Positions 32,403 through 41,263 of a stretch of DNA of 64,000 nt are shown piece after piece (position 1 is the first letter of the stretch; the number at the start of each line of letters is the position of its first letter). Source of the DNA: Amycolatopsis sp. WQ 127309 (GTDB lineage: Bacteria; Actinomycetota; Actinomycetes; Mycobacteriales; Pseudonocardiaceae). The notes beneath the pieces were generated by a model. It saw only the letters and a list, made by a program, of their open reading frames with translations, made no database searches and was not told the origin of the DNA. The stretch covers positions 7,205,001 through 7,269,000 of the forward strand of contig NZ_CP095481.1 of NCBI RefSeq assembly GCF_023023025.1. Reading direction: 5' to 3'. Made by a program: the position numbers and the translations under genes.

Positions 32403-33004
32403 AGCCAGCCCTGGGTCTCGGCGAGGCGGGCCGCTTCGGCGCGGGTGCGGGCTTCTGTCTTGCCGATCGCCGAGGACAGGTGGTTGCGGACCGTCCCGGC
32501 GGACAGGCCCAGCGCCGCCGCGATGTCGGCGACCGTGCCGCCTTCGGCCGCGGCGCGGAGCACGTCGGCCTCGCGGGCGGTGAGCGGGCTGGCGCCGGTG
32601 GCGAGGGACTCGGCCGCGAGGGCCGGGTCGATGAAACGCAGCCCGGCGTGGACCCGGCGGATCGCGTTGAGCAGCTGCTCGGGCCGCGAGTCCTTGACGA
32701 CGAACCCGCCCGCGCCCGCGGACAGCGCCCGGGCGAGGTACCCGGGCCGGCTGAAGGTGGTGCAGATCAGCACCCGGCAGTCCGGCAGGGCGTGCCGGAG
32801 CTCGGCGGTGACGGCGAGCCCGTCGCGGCCGGGCATCTGCACGTCGAGCAGGGCGAGGTCGGGGCTCGTGCGGCGCGCGGCCGGGAGGACCTCGGGGCCC
32901 GAGCCGACTTCGGCGACGACGTCGATGTCCGGCTCGAACCGCAGCAGCGACGCGAGGGCGCCGCGGACGAGGGCCTGGTCGTCGGCCAGGAGCACGCGGA
33001 TCAC
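32399..33004 (-). CDS. NarL/LuxR-type response regulator
   Basis: This encodes 201 residues from GTG 33004, which overlaps the kinase stop. The receiver domain has the acidic pair in LLADDQ, the phosphoacceptor Asp in LALLDVQMPGRDG, T in CTTFSR and the Lys in FVVKDSRPEQ. The C-terminal LuxR helix-turn-helix is LTAREADVLRAAAEGGTVADIAAALGLS…TVRNHLSSAIGKT. It pairs with the DesK-type kinase upstream. Target genes are unknown. Confidence 0.93.
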   Translation of the reverse strand: MIRVLLADDQALVRGALASLLRFEPDIDVVAEVGSGPEVLPAARRTSPDLALLDVQMPGRDGLAVTAELRHALPDCRVLICTTFSRPGYLARALSAGAGGFVVKDSRPEQLLNAIRRVHAGLRFIDPALAAESLATGASPLTAREADVLRAAAEGGTVADIAAALGLSAGTVRNHLSSAIGKTEARTRAEAARLAETQGWL

Positions 33005-34146
33005 GCCGGCGCCGTCCCGGCCGTGGCGGCGAACACCCGGTAGCCGCCGCGGGGGCCCCGGCCGTGTTCGAGGACGCCCGACACCGCGGCCAGCCGCTCG
33101 GCGAGCCCGGTGAGGCCGTGCCCGGCGGGGGCCGCGGCGGCGACCGCGCCGTCGTCGGTGATCTCCACCCAGTCCGGGCCGACGCGGACCCGGCACCGCC
33201 CGGCGTCGGAGTGCCGGAGCACGTTGGTGACGGCTTCCCTGACGACGTAACCGAAAACGCCGTTCAGCTCGGGGTGGACGGCGTCGACCGACACCGGCAG
33301 CTCGGCCCGCACCCCGGCGGCGCGCAGGGCCAGCCGGGCCCCCGACAGCTCGGTGGCCAGCGAGACCTCGCGGTAGCCCGAGACGGTGGCCCGCACGTCG
33401 GAAAGCGACTGGTGGCACAGGTTTTCGAGGTCCCGGACCTCGGCCAGGGCGAGATCGGGGTCCGCGGCCGACTCCAGGATCCGCCGGGCCAGCCCGAGCT
33501 TGACGGCCATCGTCGAGAGGTTGTGGCCGAGGATGTCGTGCAGTTCGCGGCCGACGCGCTCGCGTTCCCGCAGCACGGCCATCCGCCGGATCTGCTCGCG
33601 GGCGGCCTTCAGGTGCCCGATCGTGAAGGTCAGCGCGAAGACGACGCCCAGTGCGGCCGTGAGCCCGCCGAGCGTGGCCACCTGGCCCCAGCTCACGTGC
33701 CCGTCGCCGAACCGCATCCAGCCGAGCTGGACCGCGGCCGTCGCGAACCCGAGCGGGACCGACCAGCGCAGCGGCAGCAGCATCAGCCCGGCCGCGATGG
33801 CGAAGGTCAGATCGGTCAGGTAACCGGGCGAGCCCAGGAGCAACGCCGGCGCCAGACCGAGCGCGAACACCGCCGCCACCATGGCCGCGCGCCGCCGCGT
33901 GGCCGCCGCGGGCCCGGACCACAGGGTGAAGACGTAGGCGGCGCCGTAACCGGCGATGGCGCCGAGCGCGAGGCCCGTGCGCCACGGGCCGTACGGACCG
34001 TGGCCGATCAGGGTGATCCGGGGTATCAGCACCAGCAGCGTGAGGCCGTTGACCACCACGGGTGCCACCCGGCTTCGCCGGTTCGCCCAGAAACTCCAGT
34101 CGGGCCACTGCCGCACGGAGAACCGGTCGGGATCACGCCTGCTCAC
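33001..34146 (-). CDS. DesK/NarX-type sensor histidine kinase
   Basis: This encodes 381 residues. About five hydrophobic segments in residues 28-180 form a membrane sensor without a sizeable external domain. The HisKA_3 dimerisation helix contains RERVGRELHDILGHNLSTMAVKLGLA with the phospho-acceptor His. The ATPase domain has VVREAVTNVLRHSDAGRC (N box) and GHGLTGLAERLAA (G box). It overlaps the response regulator gene by 4 nt. The signal is unknown; such small membrane kinases often sense lipid state or envelope-active compounds. Confidence 0.92.
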   Translation of the reverse strand: MSRRDPDRFSVRQWPDWSFWANRRSRVAPVVVNGLTLLVLIPRITLIGHGPYGPWRTGLALGAIAGYGAAYVFTLWSGPAAATRRRAAMVAAVFALGLAPALLLGSPGYLTDLTFAIAAGLMLLPLRWSVPLGFATAAVQLGWMRFGDGHVSWGQVATLGGLTAALGVVFALTFTIGHLKAAREQIRRMAVLRERERVGRELHDILGHNLSTMAVKLGLARRILESAADPDLALAEVRDLENLCHQSLSDVRATVSGYREVSLATELSGARLALRAAGVRAELPVSVDAVHPELNGVFGYVVREAVTNVLRHSDAGRCRVRVGPDWVEITDDGAVAAAAPAGHGLTGLAERLAAVSGVLEHGRGPRGGYRVFAATAGTAPA

Positions 34147-34231
34147 GTGCTCACCCTAAGCACGGGCGGTGCGCGCCGCCCCATGACAGATGGCACGGGA
34201 CGGCCGGGCCGCGCGGTGGTGCGGTGAAGCC

Positions 34232-35686
34232 ATGGTGCAGAAACTGATGCGGAAGATCCTGCCGGTGGCGCTCGCCGCGGCCGCGGTGACGTCGGGGGTG
34301 CCCGCGGTCGCCGCGGTGGATGAGACTCCCTTGGTGTGGGGGCCGTGCCCGGCCGACGTCGCCAAGCCCGGCCTGCAGTGCGGGACCCTCGAGGTGCCGC
34401 TGGACTACCGGCACCCGGACGGGCGCAAGATCGGCGTCGCGGTCTCGCGGCTGGCGAGCGCGAAACCCGCGCAGCGGCGCGGTGTCCTGCTGGTGAACCA
34501 GGGCGGGCCCGGCCTGGCCGGCCTCGACTTCCCGGTCACGCTCGCCGACGGCGGCCTGCCGCCGCAGGTGCGGGACGCCTACGACGTGATCGGCTTCGAC
34601 CCGCGCGGGGTCGGCCACAGCACGCCGGTGACCTGCGACATGACCCCGGAGCAGGTCGGCACGAGCGTGAACCCGCCCTTCCCGCACACCGCGGCGGACG
34701 TGACGAAGGCGGCGGAGGCGGCGAAGACCGTCGCCGGGCAGTGCTTCACGTCGGAGACGGCGGCGATGCTGCCGTTCGTCACGACCGCGAACACCGCGCG
34801 CGACGTGGACCGGATCCGGGCGGCGCTGGGCGCGCCGAAGCTGTCGTACTACGGCGCTTCCTACGGGACGTACCTCGGCGCCGTGTACACGACGCTGTAC
34901 CCGGATCGCAGTGACCGGATCGTCCTCGACAGCAGCCTCGGGCCGGACGGCTACGACGTCGAAGCGCTGCGAAGCCAGGGGCTGGGCTTCGAAACCCGGT
35001 TCCCGGACTTCGCGAAGCTCGCCGCGGCCGATCCCGGGCGGTACGGCCTGGGCGCCACGCCGGCGGCGGTGACCGCGAAGTACTTCGAGCTGACCGGGCG
35101 CCTGGACCGGACGCCGGCGCAGGGCTACGACGGCACGACGTTCCGTGCGATCACCGCGTTCGCGCTGCGCTCGGACGCCCTGCTGCCGGGGCTGGCGACG
35201 CTGTGGCACGAGCTGGACACCGGCCGGCCGGCGTCGGCGCGCTCCGGTGCCGCGGCTCCCGCCGGGGACAACTTCCCGGCGAGCTACCTCGCCGTGGTCT
35301 GCGGCGATTCCCGGTGGCCGCAGTCGGTGGGGACCTACCAGCGCAACGTCGCGGTCGACCGGATCCGGTACCCGAAGTACGGCCCGTTCACGGCGAACAT
35401 CCGGCCGTGCGCGTTCTGGCCGGCGCCGGCCGAGCCGCGGGTACGGATCACCGGCCGCGGACCGTCCACTGTGCTCATGGTGCAGAACCTCCGCGACCCG
35501 GCCACCCCGCTGCCCGACGCCCTGCGCCTGCGCGCGGCGTTCGGCGACCGGGCCCGGATGGTGACGGTCGACCAAGGCGGCCACGGCGTCTACCTCTTCG
35601 CGGCGAACAAGTGCGGCACCACCGCTGTGACCGGCTACTTCGCGACGGGCCGGCGGCCGGCGCACGACGCCTTCTGCCCGGCCTGA
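34232..35686 (+). CDS. Secreted alpha/beta hydrolase, tripeptidyl-aminopeptidase-like (S33)
   Basis: This encodes 484 residues from ATG 34232; ATG 34247 is an alternative. A Sec signal peptide ends near AVAAVDE (about residue 30). LLVNQGGPGLAGLDF, YDVIGFDPRGVGHSTPV and the nucleophile in YYGASYGTYLGAVY are typical of the SlpD/SlpE tripeptidyl aminopeptidases of Streptomyces. The C-terminal TAP-like domain has VQNLRDPATPL (acid) and DQGGHGVY (His). It probably trims N-terminal tripeptides or hydrolyses amides outside the cell. Confidence 0.88.
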   Translation: MVQKLMRKILPVALAAAAVTSGVPAVAAVDETPLVWGPCPADVAKPGLQCGTLEVPLDYRHPDGRKIGVAVSRLASAKPAQRRGVLLVNQGGPGLAGLDFPVTLADGGLPPQVRDAYDVIGFDPRGVGHSTPVTCDMTPEQVGTSVNPPFPHTAADVTKAAEAAKTVAGQCFTSETAAMLPFVTTANTARDVDRIRAALGAPKLSYYGASYGTYLGAVYTTLYPDRSDRIVLDSSLGPDGYDVEALRSQGLGFETRFPDFAKLAAADPGRYGLGATPAAVTAKYFELTGRLDRTPAQGYDGTTFRAITAFALRSDALLPGLATLWHELDTGRPASARSGAAAPAGDNFPASYLAVVCGDSRWPQSVGTYQRNVAVDRIRYPKYGPFTANIRPCAFWPAPAEPRVRITGRGPSTVLMVQNLRDPATPLPDALRLRAAFGDRARMVTVDQGGHGVYLFAANKCGTTAVTGYFATGRRPAHDAFCPA

Positions 35687-35692
35687 CCCGCG

Positions 35693-36658
35693 TCACGGCT
35701 GGTTCGCGGCCTGCTTGACCGTCCGGATCACCGGCGCCGTCTCGATGTGCGTGATCGCGGGCAGCGCCGCCACCCGGGTCGTCAGGTAGCGGTACAGCGC
35801 CCGCTGGTCCGGGCACACGACGGTGGCGTAGAGGTTGCTCGGCCCGGTCGTGGCCGCGGCGAACGCGACCTCCGGGTGCCCGGCCAGCTCTTCCCCGGCC
35901 CGCGCCAGCTGGGCCGGGACGACCGAAAGCCAGAGCAGCGTCCTCGTGCCGGTGCCGAAGAGCTGGGCGTCGATGTCGATGTCCAGGTACAGGACGCCGT
36001 GGTCGCGCAGGTCGCTCATCCGGCGCCGGACCGTCGTCGGCGACCAGCCCGTGCGGGCGGCCAGCCGGGTGATCCCGGTGCGGCCGTCGGTGGCCAGCGC
36101 GGCGAGCAGCTTCCGGTCGCCGTCGTCGAGCCGCACCGGGCCCGGCCGGCGGGGCGCCGGGGGTGGGCGCAGGCGCTCGACGGCGGCCTCGTCCAGCCGG
36201 CCGAGCTTGGCGATCAGGCTGTCCGGCCCGCCGTAGAAGGTGTGCAGCACCGAATGCGCGGTGACGCCCTCGACGCGCGGGGTGCGAGGGAGCTTTGCCA
36301 GCAGCAGCGCCTCGCTGTCGGCCGCGGTCTCCGTGCGCACCGTGCAGGTGATCTCGGTGCCGCCGGAGGTCAGGCTCACCCACGACGTGTCGGGCCGCCG
36401 GGCCAGCGCCTCGGCGACCGGGACCGCCGCGGTGGGCGCGCACCGCACCCGCAGGAACCACAGCGCGCCACCCAGCGCGGCCGGGTCGACGTCGCCGACC
36501 ACCCGCACGGCCCCCAGCGCCCGCAACCGGGCGTAACGACGGGCGATGGTGCGATCCGACACCCCGAGAACGTCGGCGATCGTGCTGAACGCGGCCCGGC
36601 CGTCGACCTGCAGGGCGTGCACGAGCCGGCGGTCCAGCTCGTCGTAGTCGGATTCCAC
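35693..36658 (-). CDS. Lrp/AsnC-family regulator with duplicated domains
   Basis: This encodes 321 residues from GTG 36658. Two Lrp units are fused: helix-turn-helix 1 (DELDRRLVHALQVDGRAAFSTIADVLGVS, residues 6-45) with a RAM-like domain, then HTH 2 (LDDGDRKLLAALATDGRTGITRLAARTGWS, ~170-215) with a second ligand domain. Double Lrp proteins are a known actinobacterial form. It is divergent from an aromatic hydroxylase gene across 115 nt, its likely target. Confidence 0.88.
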   Translation of the reverse strand: MESDYDELDRRLVHALQVDGRAAFSTIADVLGVSDRTIARRYARLRALGAVRVVGDVDPAALGGALWFLRVRCAPTAAVPVAEALARRPDTSWVSLTSGGTEITCTVRTETAADSEALLLAKLPRTPRVEGVTAHSVLHTFYGGPDSLIAKLGRLDEAAVERLRPPPAPRRPGPVRLDDGDRKLLAALATDGRTGITRLAARTGWSPTTVRRRMSDLRDHGVLYLDIDIDAQLFGTGTRTLLWLSVVPAQLARAGEELAGHPEVAFAAATTGPSNLYATVVCPDQRALYRYLTTRVAALPAITHIETAPVIRTVKQAANQP

Positions 36659-36773
36659 CGTGACAAGCCTACTGGTGCCGGATTCGGCCGCGGATCACGT
36701 CATTTCTGGCCCGGCCGCGGCGGCGGGCGCAGCGTGGATCTCGTCCTGATCGACACGAACCAGGGGAGAAACC

Positions 36774-38213
36774 ATGGACACCGGAGTGCTCGTCGTCGGC
36801 GCCGGCCCGACCGGGCTGACGCTGGCCAACGAGCTGCGGGTGGCGGGGACGCCCGCGGTGCTCGTCGACAAGCTGCCACGGCGCAGCGAACTCTCGCGCG
36901 CCGGCGGCGTGCAGTCGCGCACGTTGACCGCGCTCGACCAGCGCGGGCTCCTGGAACCGTTGCTGGCGACCGGGAACTACCCGACCAGCGCCGGGCACTT
37001 CGCCGGCATCGGGTTCTCGCCGGAGCACACCGCCCACCGCCTGCCGTGGCGGTCCGTGCCGCAGGTCGAGATCGAGGGGTTCTTCGAGCGGCACCTCGCC
37101 GCGCACGGCGTCCACGTCCGGCGCGACCACGAGCTGACCGGCCTCGACCAGGACGCCGACGGCGTCACCGCCACCTTCGGCAACGGCGCGGTCTTCCGCG
37201 CCCGCTACCTCGTGGCCGCCGACGGCGCGCACAGCGTGGTGCGATCCCTGCTGGGGGCCGGGTTCCCGGGCCGCCCGGGCACGTCGACGGTGATCGCCGC
37301 CGACGTCCGGCTGAGCGGTGCCGGCGAGCCGATGTCGCACACGTGGACCGACGACGGTTACTGGGCGGCGCTGTACCCGCTCGGCACGGACGCGCGGGGC
37401 CGGCCGCTGCGCCGGCTCGTCCTGGGCGGCCCGGACGCGCCGGCGCGGGACGTCCCGGTCACCGAGGACGAGATCCGCGGCGGCCTGAAGGAGGTCTTCG
37501 GCTCCGCCGTCGAGCTGCTCGAGCTGCGCTACGGCCGGCGCATCACCAACGCGGCCCGCCAGGCCGAGCGCTACCGGCACGGCCGGGTCTTCCTGGCCGG
37601 CGACGCCGCGCACGTCCACCTGCCGCTCGGCGCGCAGGGCATGAACACCGGCATGCAGGACGCGCTGAACCTCGGCTGGAAGCTCGGCGCCGCCGTCCAC
37701 GGCTGGGCGCCGGCGGGCCTGCTGGACACCTACCACGCGGAGCGGCACCCGGTCGGCGCGGCGGTGCTGCGCAACGTCCAGGCGCAGAGCCTGCTGATGG
37801 ACTGGGCGGGCACCCGCGACCCGGACGTCGTGGCCACCCGGGAGCTGTTCGTGGCGCTGGCGGAGCTGCCGGAGGTGCAGCGCCACCTCGGCGACCTGCT
37901 GTCCGGGATGGCGATCCGCTACGAGATGCCGGGCACCGAGGTCCACCCGTTGGTCGGCCGCCCGGCGCCGGACCTGCGGCTGGGCGAGGTCCGGCTGCAC
38001 GAGCTGCTGCGCCCGGGCCGTGGCGTCCTGCTCGACCCGGACGACGCCTTCGCCGAGGTGGCCGGCTTTTGGTCGGACCGGGTCGACCGCGCGGGCATGG
38101 GCGCGGCGACCGAGCCGTTGCTGGTCCGCCCGGACGGCTACGTCTGCTGGGCCGGTGACACCGGCGAGCTGGAACCGGCACTGGCCCGCTGGTTCGGCGA
38201 ACCACGCGGCTGA
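36774..38213 (+). CDS. FAD-dependent aromatic hydroxylase (PgaE/RdmE/MhpA-like)
   Basis: This encodes 479 residues, with AGGGGAG before ATG 36774. VLVVGAGPTGLTLANELRVAG (FAD), YLVAADGAHSVVR (DG motif) and VFLAGDAAHVHLPLGAQGMNTGMQDALNLGWKL (GD motif) are all present, plus a C-terminal thioredoxin-like dimer domain (~390-479). The group hydroxylates phenols or polyketide rings with NAD(P)H and O2, and often detoxifies rifamycin-like or tetracycline-like compounds. The divergent Lrp gene probably controls it. Confidence 0.9.
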   Translation: MDTGVLVVGAGPTGLTLANELRVAGTPAVLVDKLPRRSELSRAGGVQSRTLTALDQRGLLEPLLATGNYPTSAGHFAGIGFSPEHTAHRLPWRSVPQVEIEGFFERHLAAHGVHVRRDHELTGLDQDADGVTATFGNGAVFRARYLVAADGAHSVVRSLLGAGFPGRPGTSTVIAADVRLSGAGEPMSHTWTDDGYWAALYPLGTDARGRPLRRLVLGGPDAPARDVPVTEDEIRGGLKEVFGSAVELLELRYGRRITNAARQAERYRHGRVFLAGDAAHVHLPLGAQGMNTGMQDALNLGWKLGAAVHGWAPAGLLDTYHAERHPVGAAVLRNVQAQSLLMDWAGTRDPDVVATRELFVALAELPEVQRHLGDLLSGMAIRYEMPGTEVHPLVGRPAPDLRLGEVRLHELLRPGRGVLLDPDDAFAEVAGFWSDRVDRAGMGAATEPLLVRPDGYVCWAGDTGELEPALARWFGEPRG

Positions 38214-38310
38214 CCGGGCCGGTTCGCGGCGAGCAGGACTGGGTATTCGCGGGGTGGACCCCGGCTACGGTCGGTGTCGACGGGGCGACCGGACGAACAG
38301 GAGGCCGTGG

Positions 38311-39726
38311 GTGGGGCGGAAGATGCGCTGGGCAGTGGTCAGTGGGGACGGATTGCCGGTCAGCGGGTTGCTGACGATCTTCCGCAACGTCGTCGATCGG
38401 GCGCGTGAGGCGGACCTGCTGGAGTTCCCGGTCACCGCGGACCTCGGCTACTCGTGGCGGGCGGACAAGCAGCGGTTCTTCCCGCGGGGCCTGCCAGGTG
38501 CGGAGTATCCGTCGTGGCTGCAGGTCTCCGACGCGGTGCCGGTGCCGGTGGATCCCGCGCGGTGGATGGAAAAGCTCGACACGATCCGCCGGACCGTGGC
38601 CGCGGCGGAGGAGCTCGACGAGGCCGAGGCCGCCGAGTTGCGGCGTGAGATCGAGACCCACAGCGAACACTACGAAAAGTACTTCTACGACTGGTTCACC
38701 GAGCACGACGTCGACTGGGTGATCGCGATCAACCTCACCCTCTCGGACGCCGTCCCGGTCACCACGGCGCTGCACCGCGCCGCGGCCCGCCGGTGGGCGG
38801 GGGACCGGCCGGGCGGGGTGCTGTACTGGGACCACGACCTGTTCGGCAGCTGCGCGATCTTCGAGGACGGCAAACGGTTCTACCCCGCCGCGCCCAACGA
38901 CGTCACGCCCGTGCCCGGCACCACCGAATCGGACCGGTGGGCGGTGGTGTCGCCGGCGTTGCTGACCGAGGCGCGGAAGTACCCGTCCGAGCTGGAGCCG
39001 GAGCTGCTCACCAACGTCCTCCCGCTGGTGCCCGGCGGCCCGCTCGAGTCCCGCCACCACGAGTTCCTGGCCGAACGCGACATCGAGCCGGACCGCCCGG
39101 TCGTGCTGGTGCCGGTGCGGGTCTTCGCCGTGAAGGGCGTGGACATCTCCGTGCGGGTGTTCGCCGGTGCGCGTGACGAATGCGCGCGACTCGGCGTCCC
39201 CGACCCGGTCCTGCTGGTGTTCGGCAGCCTCGACGAGGAGCCGGGCTACGCGGACGTCGTGCGCGAGGCCGTGGCGGAGACGGACGCCGCCGACGCCGTC
39301 CGCTTCCTCGACGGGGTCCCGATTTCGAGCCACCGCGACAGCGCCGGCGCGTGGCAGCTGGACGAGATCGACCTGGTGCGGGTGGCGCGGGCCTCGCACG
39401 GCGCGGTGCTGTTCACGCCGAGCTGCGTCGACGTCGAGACGGTCGGGCTCGGCCCGGCCCTCGCGGCGCTGGCGGGCATCCCGTGCGCCGTAACGCCGTA
39501 CGACGCGTTCGCCGACCACTTCGGCCCCGGCTTCAGCCGCGTCGAGGTGGATCCCGAGGACCCGCGCCCGGCCGGCCACGACCTGGCCCGCCGGCTGTCG
39601 GCGTTGCGCGAGGGCGACGCCGCTCTGGCGGAGGCTATGCGGGCCAACCTGGCCCGGGTGGAGGAGCGCTTCCCGGACGGCCCCTGGACGACGTTCCTGG
39701 CCGCGATGGCCGACGGAACGGCCTGA
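38311..39726 (+). CDS. Putative GT-B-fold glycosyltransferase-like protein
   Basis: This encodes 471 residues from GTG 38311, chosen for AGGAGG 6 nt upstream; ATG 38323 is an alternative. The C-terminal half looks like a GT4-type donor domain: RPVVLVPVRVFAVKGVDISVRVFA, DPVLLVFGSLDEEPGY, VRFLDGVPISSHRDSAG and LVRVARASHGAVLFTPSCVDVETVGLGPALAALAGIPCAV. The N-terminal half has no motif that I recognise (VSGDGLPVSGLLTIFRNVV). No sugar or acceptor can be named, and no sugar-pathway genes are adjacent. The assignment rests on overall fold resemblance only. Confidence 0.55.
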   Translation: MGRKMRWAVVSGDGLPVSGLLTIFRNVVDRAREADLLEFPVTADLGYSWRADKQRFFPRGLPGAEYPSWLQVSDAVPVPVDPARWMEKLDTIRRTVAAAEELDEAEAAELRREIETHSEHYEKYFYDWFTEHDVDWVIAINLTLSDAVPVTTALHRAAARRWAGDRPGGVLYWDHDLFGSCAIFEDGKRFYPAAPNDVTPVPGTTESDRWAVVSPALLTEARKYPSELEPELLTNVLPLVPGGPLESRHHEFLAERDIEPDRPVVLVPVRVFAVKGVDISVRVFAGARDECARLGVPDPVLLVFGSLDEEPGYADVVREAVAETDAADAVRFLDGVPISSHRDSAGAWQLDEIDLVRVARASHGAVLFTPSCVDVETVGLGPALAALAGIPCAVTPYDAFADHFGPGFSRVEVDPEDPRPAGHDLARRLSALREGDAALAEAMRANLARVEERFPDGPWTTFLAAMADGTA

Positions 39727-39828
39727 CGCAAGGAAAACCGAGCCCGCCATCCGCGCTCGCGGCACCGCTGAACCACCGCCGGTGCGAGTCCGGTCGGTCA
39801 CTCCTTCGGCACCAGGACGCGCGACCGC

Positions 39829-40401
39829 TCAGCGCAGCAGCGTGCCGAACGCGAGGGTGAAGAACGCGGCGAAGGACGAGCCGTCCTTCGCCGCGCGTTC
39901 GCCCACGATGGCGCCTTCCCAGGCGTTGACCAGGAAGCGGGCCAGTACCTCCGGGTCCTGCTCCGACGTCACCGAACCGTCGGCCTGGGCTTCGCGGATC
40001 GTGCTCGCCACGGCCGCCGACCAGCTCGCGAAGCTCGTCACCAGGCCTTCGCGGATGGCGGGGCTGTGGTCGGCCGCTTCGTTGCTGAAGTTGCCGAACA
40101 CGCACCCGCGTTCGTAGCCGTGCTTCTCGATGTCGCTCGCCAGGAAGCCGAAGTGGTCACGCAGTCTCGTGAGCGGCGCGACGTCCGCCTCGGCCAGGTC
40201 CGGCACGCGGCGGGTGGCGCCGTAGCGTTCCATGACGACCAGTGCCAGCGCTTCCTTGCTCTCGAAGTGGTTGTAGAACGACCCCTTGGGCACGCCCGCG
40301 CTGTCGGTGATCAGCTTGACGCCGCACGCGTTGTAGCCGAGCCGGTGGAACTGCTCGTACGCGGCGTCCACGATCTGCTCTCGCACGCTGGCCCGGGCCA
40401 T
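39829..40401 (-). CDS. TetR-family transcriptional regulator
   Basis: This encodes 190 residues. The HTH is CGVKLITDSAGVPKGSFYNHFES (about residues 26-48), and the C-terminus (RGCVFGNFSNEAADHSPAIREGL) is that of the AcuR/NemR-like TetR_C group, members of which respond to reactive electrophiles. A 20-nt element lies 16 nt before its start and recurs before the hydrolase gene at 41263, suggesting a small regulon of itself and the hydrolase/lyase pair. Confidence 0.9.
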   Translation of the reverse strand: MARASVREQIVDAAYEQFHRLGYNACGVKLITDSAGVPKGSFYNHFESKEALALVVMERYGATRRVPDLAEADVAPLTRLRDHFGFLASDIEKHGYERGCVFGNFSNEAADHSPAIREGLVTSFASWSAAVASTIREAQADGSVTSEQDPEVLARFLVNAWEGAIVGERAAKDGSSFAAFFTLAFGTLLR

Positions 40402-40417
40402 CGGGGCCTCCTCCGGA

Positions 40418-40437
40418 TCAATATGGGCGGTCGTCTA
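40418..40437. promoter_or_regulatory. Operator candidate, first copy (before TetR gene)
   Basis: TCAATATGGGCGGTCGTCTA matches the element at 41288-41307 in 17 of 20 positions. It stands 16 nt before the TetR start codon (minus strand), where bound repressor would block transcription. Confidence 0.6.
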
Positions 40438-40444
40438 CCTCACC

Positions 40445-41263
40445 TCAAATGTTAGCCCGCCACCACTCGGTGATCACCCGGGCGTAATCGGCCGCGGCCT
40501 CTTCCCAGGTGAAGTGGCCCGCGTCGAGGACGTCGAGCTTGCTGTGGGGGAGCCGCTCGTGCAGGTACTCGGCGTTGGCCACCGGCACCACCGGGTCCTT
40601 GCCGCCGGCGATGATCTGGACCGGCGTTTCGATGCCGGGCAGCAGGTCGCCGAGGATCGGCAGCTCGGCGGGGTACGCCCGGACGTAGGGCATCTGCTCG
40701 ACGAACCGCTGACCCCGGTAGGCGGCCAGGTAGTCCTCGCGCACGACCTCGGGCAGCTCGTACCCCTCGATGGTGGCGAGCGCGAACGTCACGATGTCCT
40801 TGGGTCCCATGGCCCGGTACGGCGCCAGATCCTCGGCCCGCACCCACTCGTCCAGCACGCCACCCAGGTTCAGCGGGACGGACGTCCCGCCGCTGCCGAC
40901 GGTCACCGTGGCGAACCGGCCCGGGTGCCGCGCCGCCGCGAACAACGCCGCGCTGGTGCCGACGTCCGGCCCCACGACGTGCGGCTTCGCCAGGCCCAGC
41001 TCGTCGGCGATCCGCACGACGAACTCGCCCATCGCCTGCGGGGAGAGCAGCTCCTCCCGCAGTTCGGAGTGCCCGAACCCGGGCAGGTCCACGGCGATCA
41101 GGCGGGCGTGGTCCGCCAGCCGCGGCCAGCTCGCGTCGAAGGCGTACAGGCTCTCCGGCCACGGGCTCAGCAGCAAGGCCTCGGTCTCGTGCGGCCCGTC
41201 GCTTTCGGCGTAGCGGACGGACAGCCCGTCGATGGTGCGGAACCGGGGCTTGATCTCGCTCAT
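40445..41263 (-). CDS. Alpha/beta hydrolase of the haloalkane-dehalogenase/epoxide-hydrolase group
   Basis: This encodes 272 residues. At the nucleophile elbow the sequence is VVGPDVGTSAALF, so Asp replaces Ser, as in haloalkane dehalogenases and epoxide hydrolases. LSPWPESLYAFDASWPRL (oxyanion region), PGFGHSEL, GGKDPVVPV and the catalytic His in DAGHFTWEEAA fit this group. It starts 25 nt downstream of the second operator copy. The true substrate is unknown. A read-through frame of the upstream lyase gene crosses this whole gene in another frame. Confidence 0.85.
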   Translation of the reverse strand: MSEIKPRFRTIDGLSVRYAESDGPHETEALLLSPWPESLYAFDASWPRLADHARLIAVDLPGFGHSELREELLSPQAMGEFVVRIADELGLAKPHVVGPDVGTSAALFAAARHPGRFATVTVGSGGTSVPLNLGGVLDEWVRAEDLAPYRAMGPKDIVTFALATIEGYELPEVVREDYLAAYRGQRFVEQMPYVRAYPAELPILGDLLPGIETPVQIIAGGKDPVVPVANAEYLHERLPHSKLDVLDAGHFTWEEAAADYARVITEWWRANI

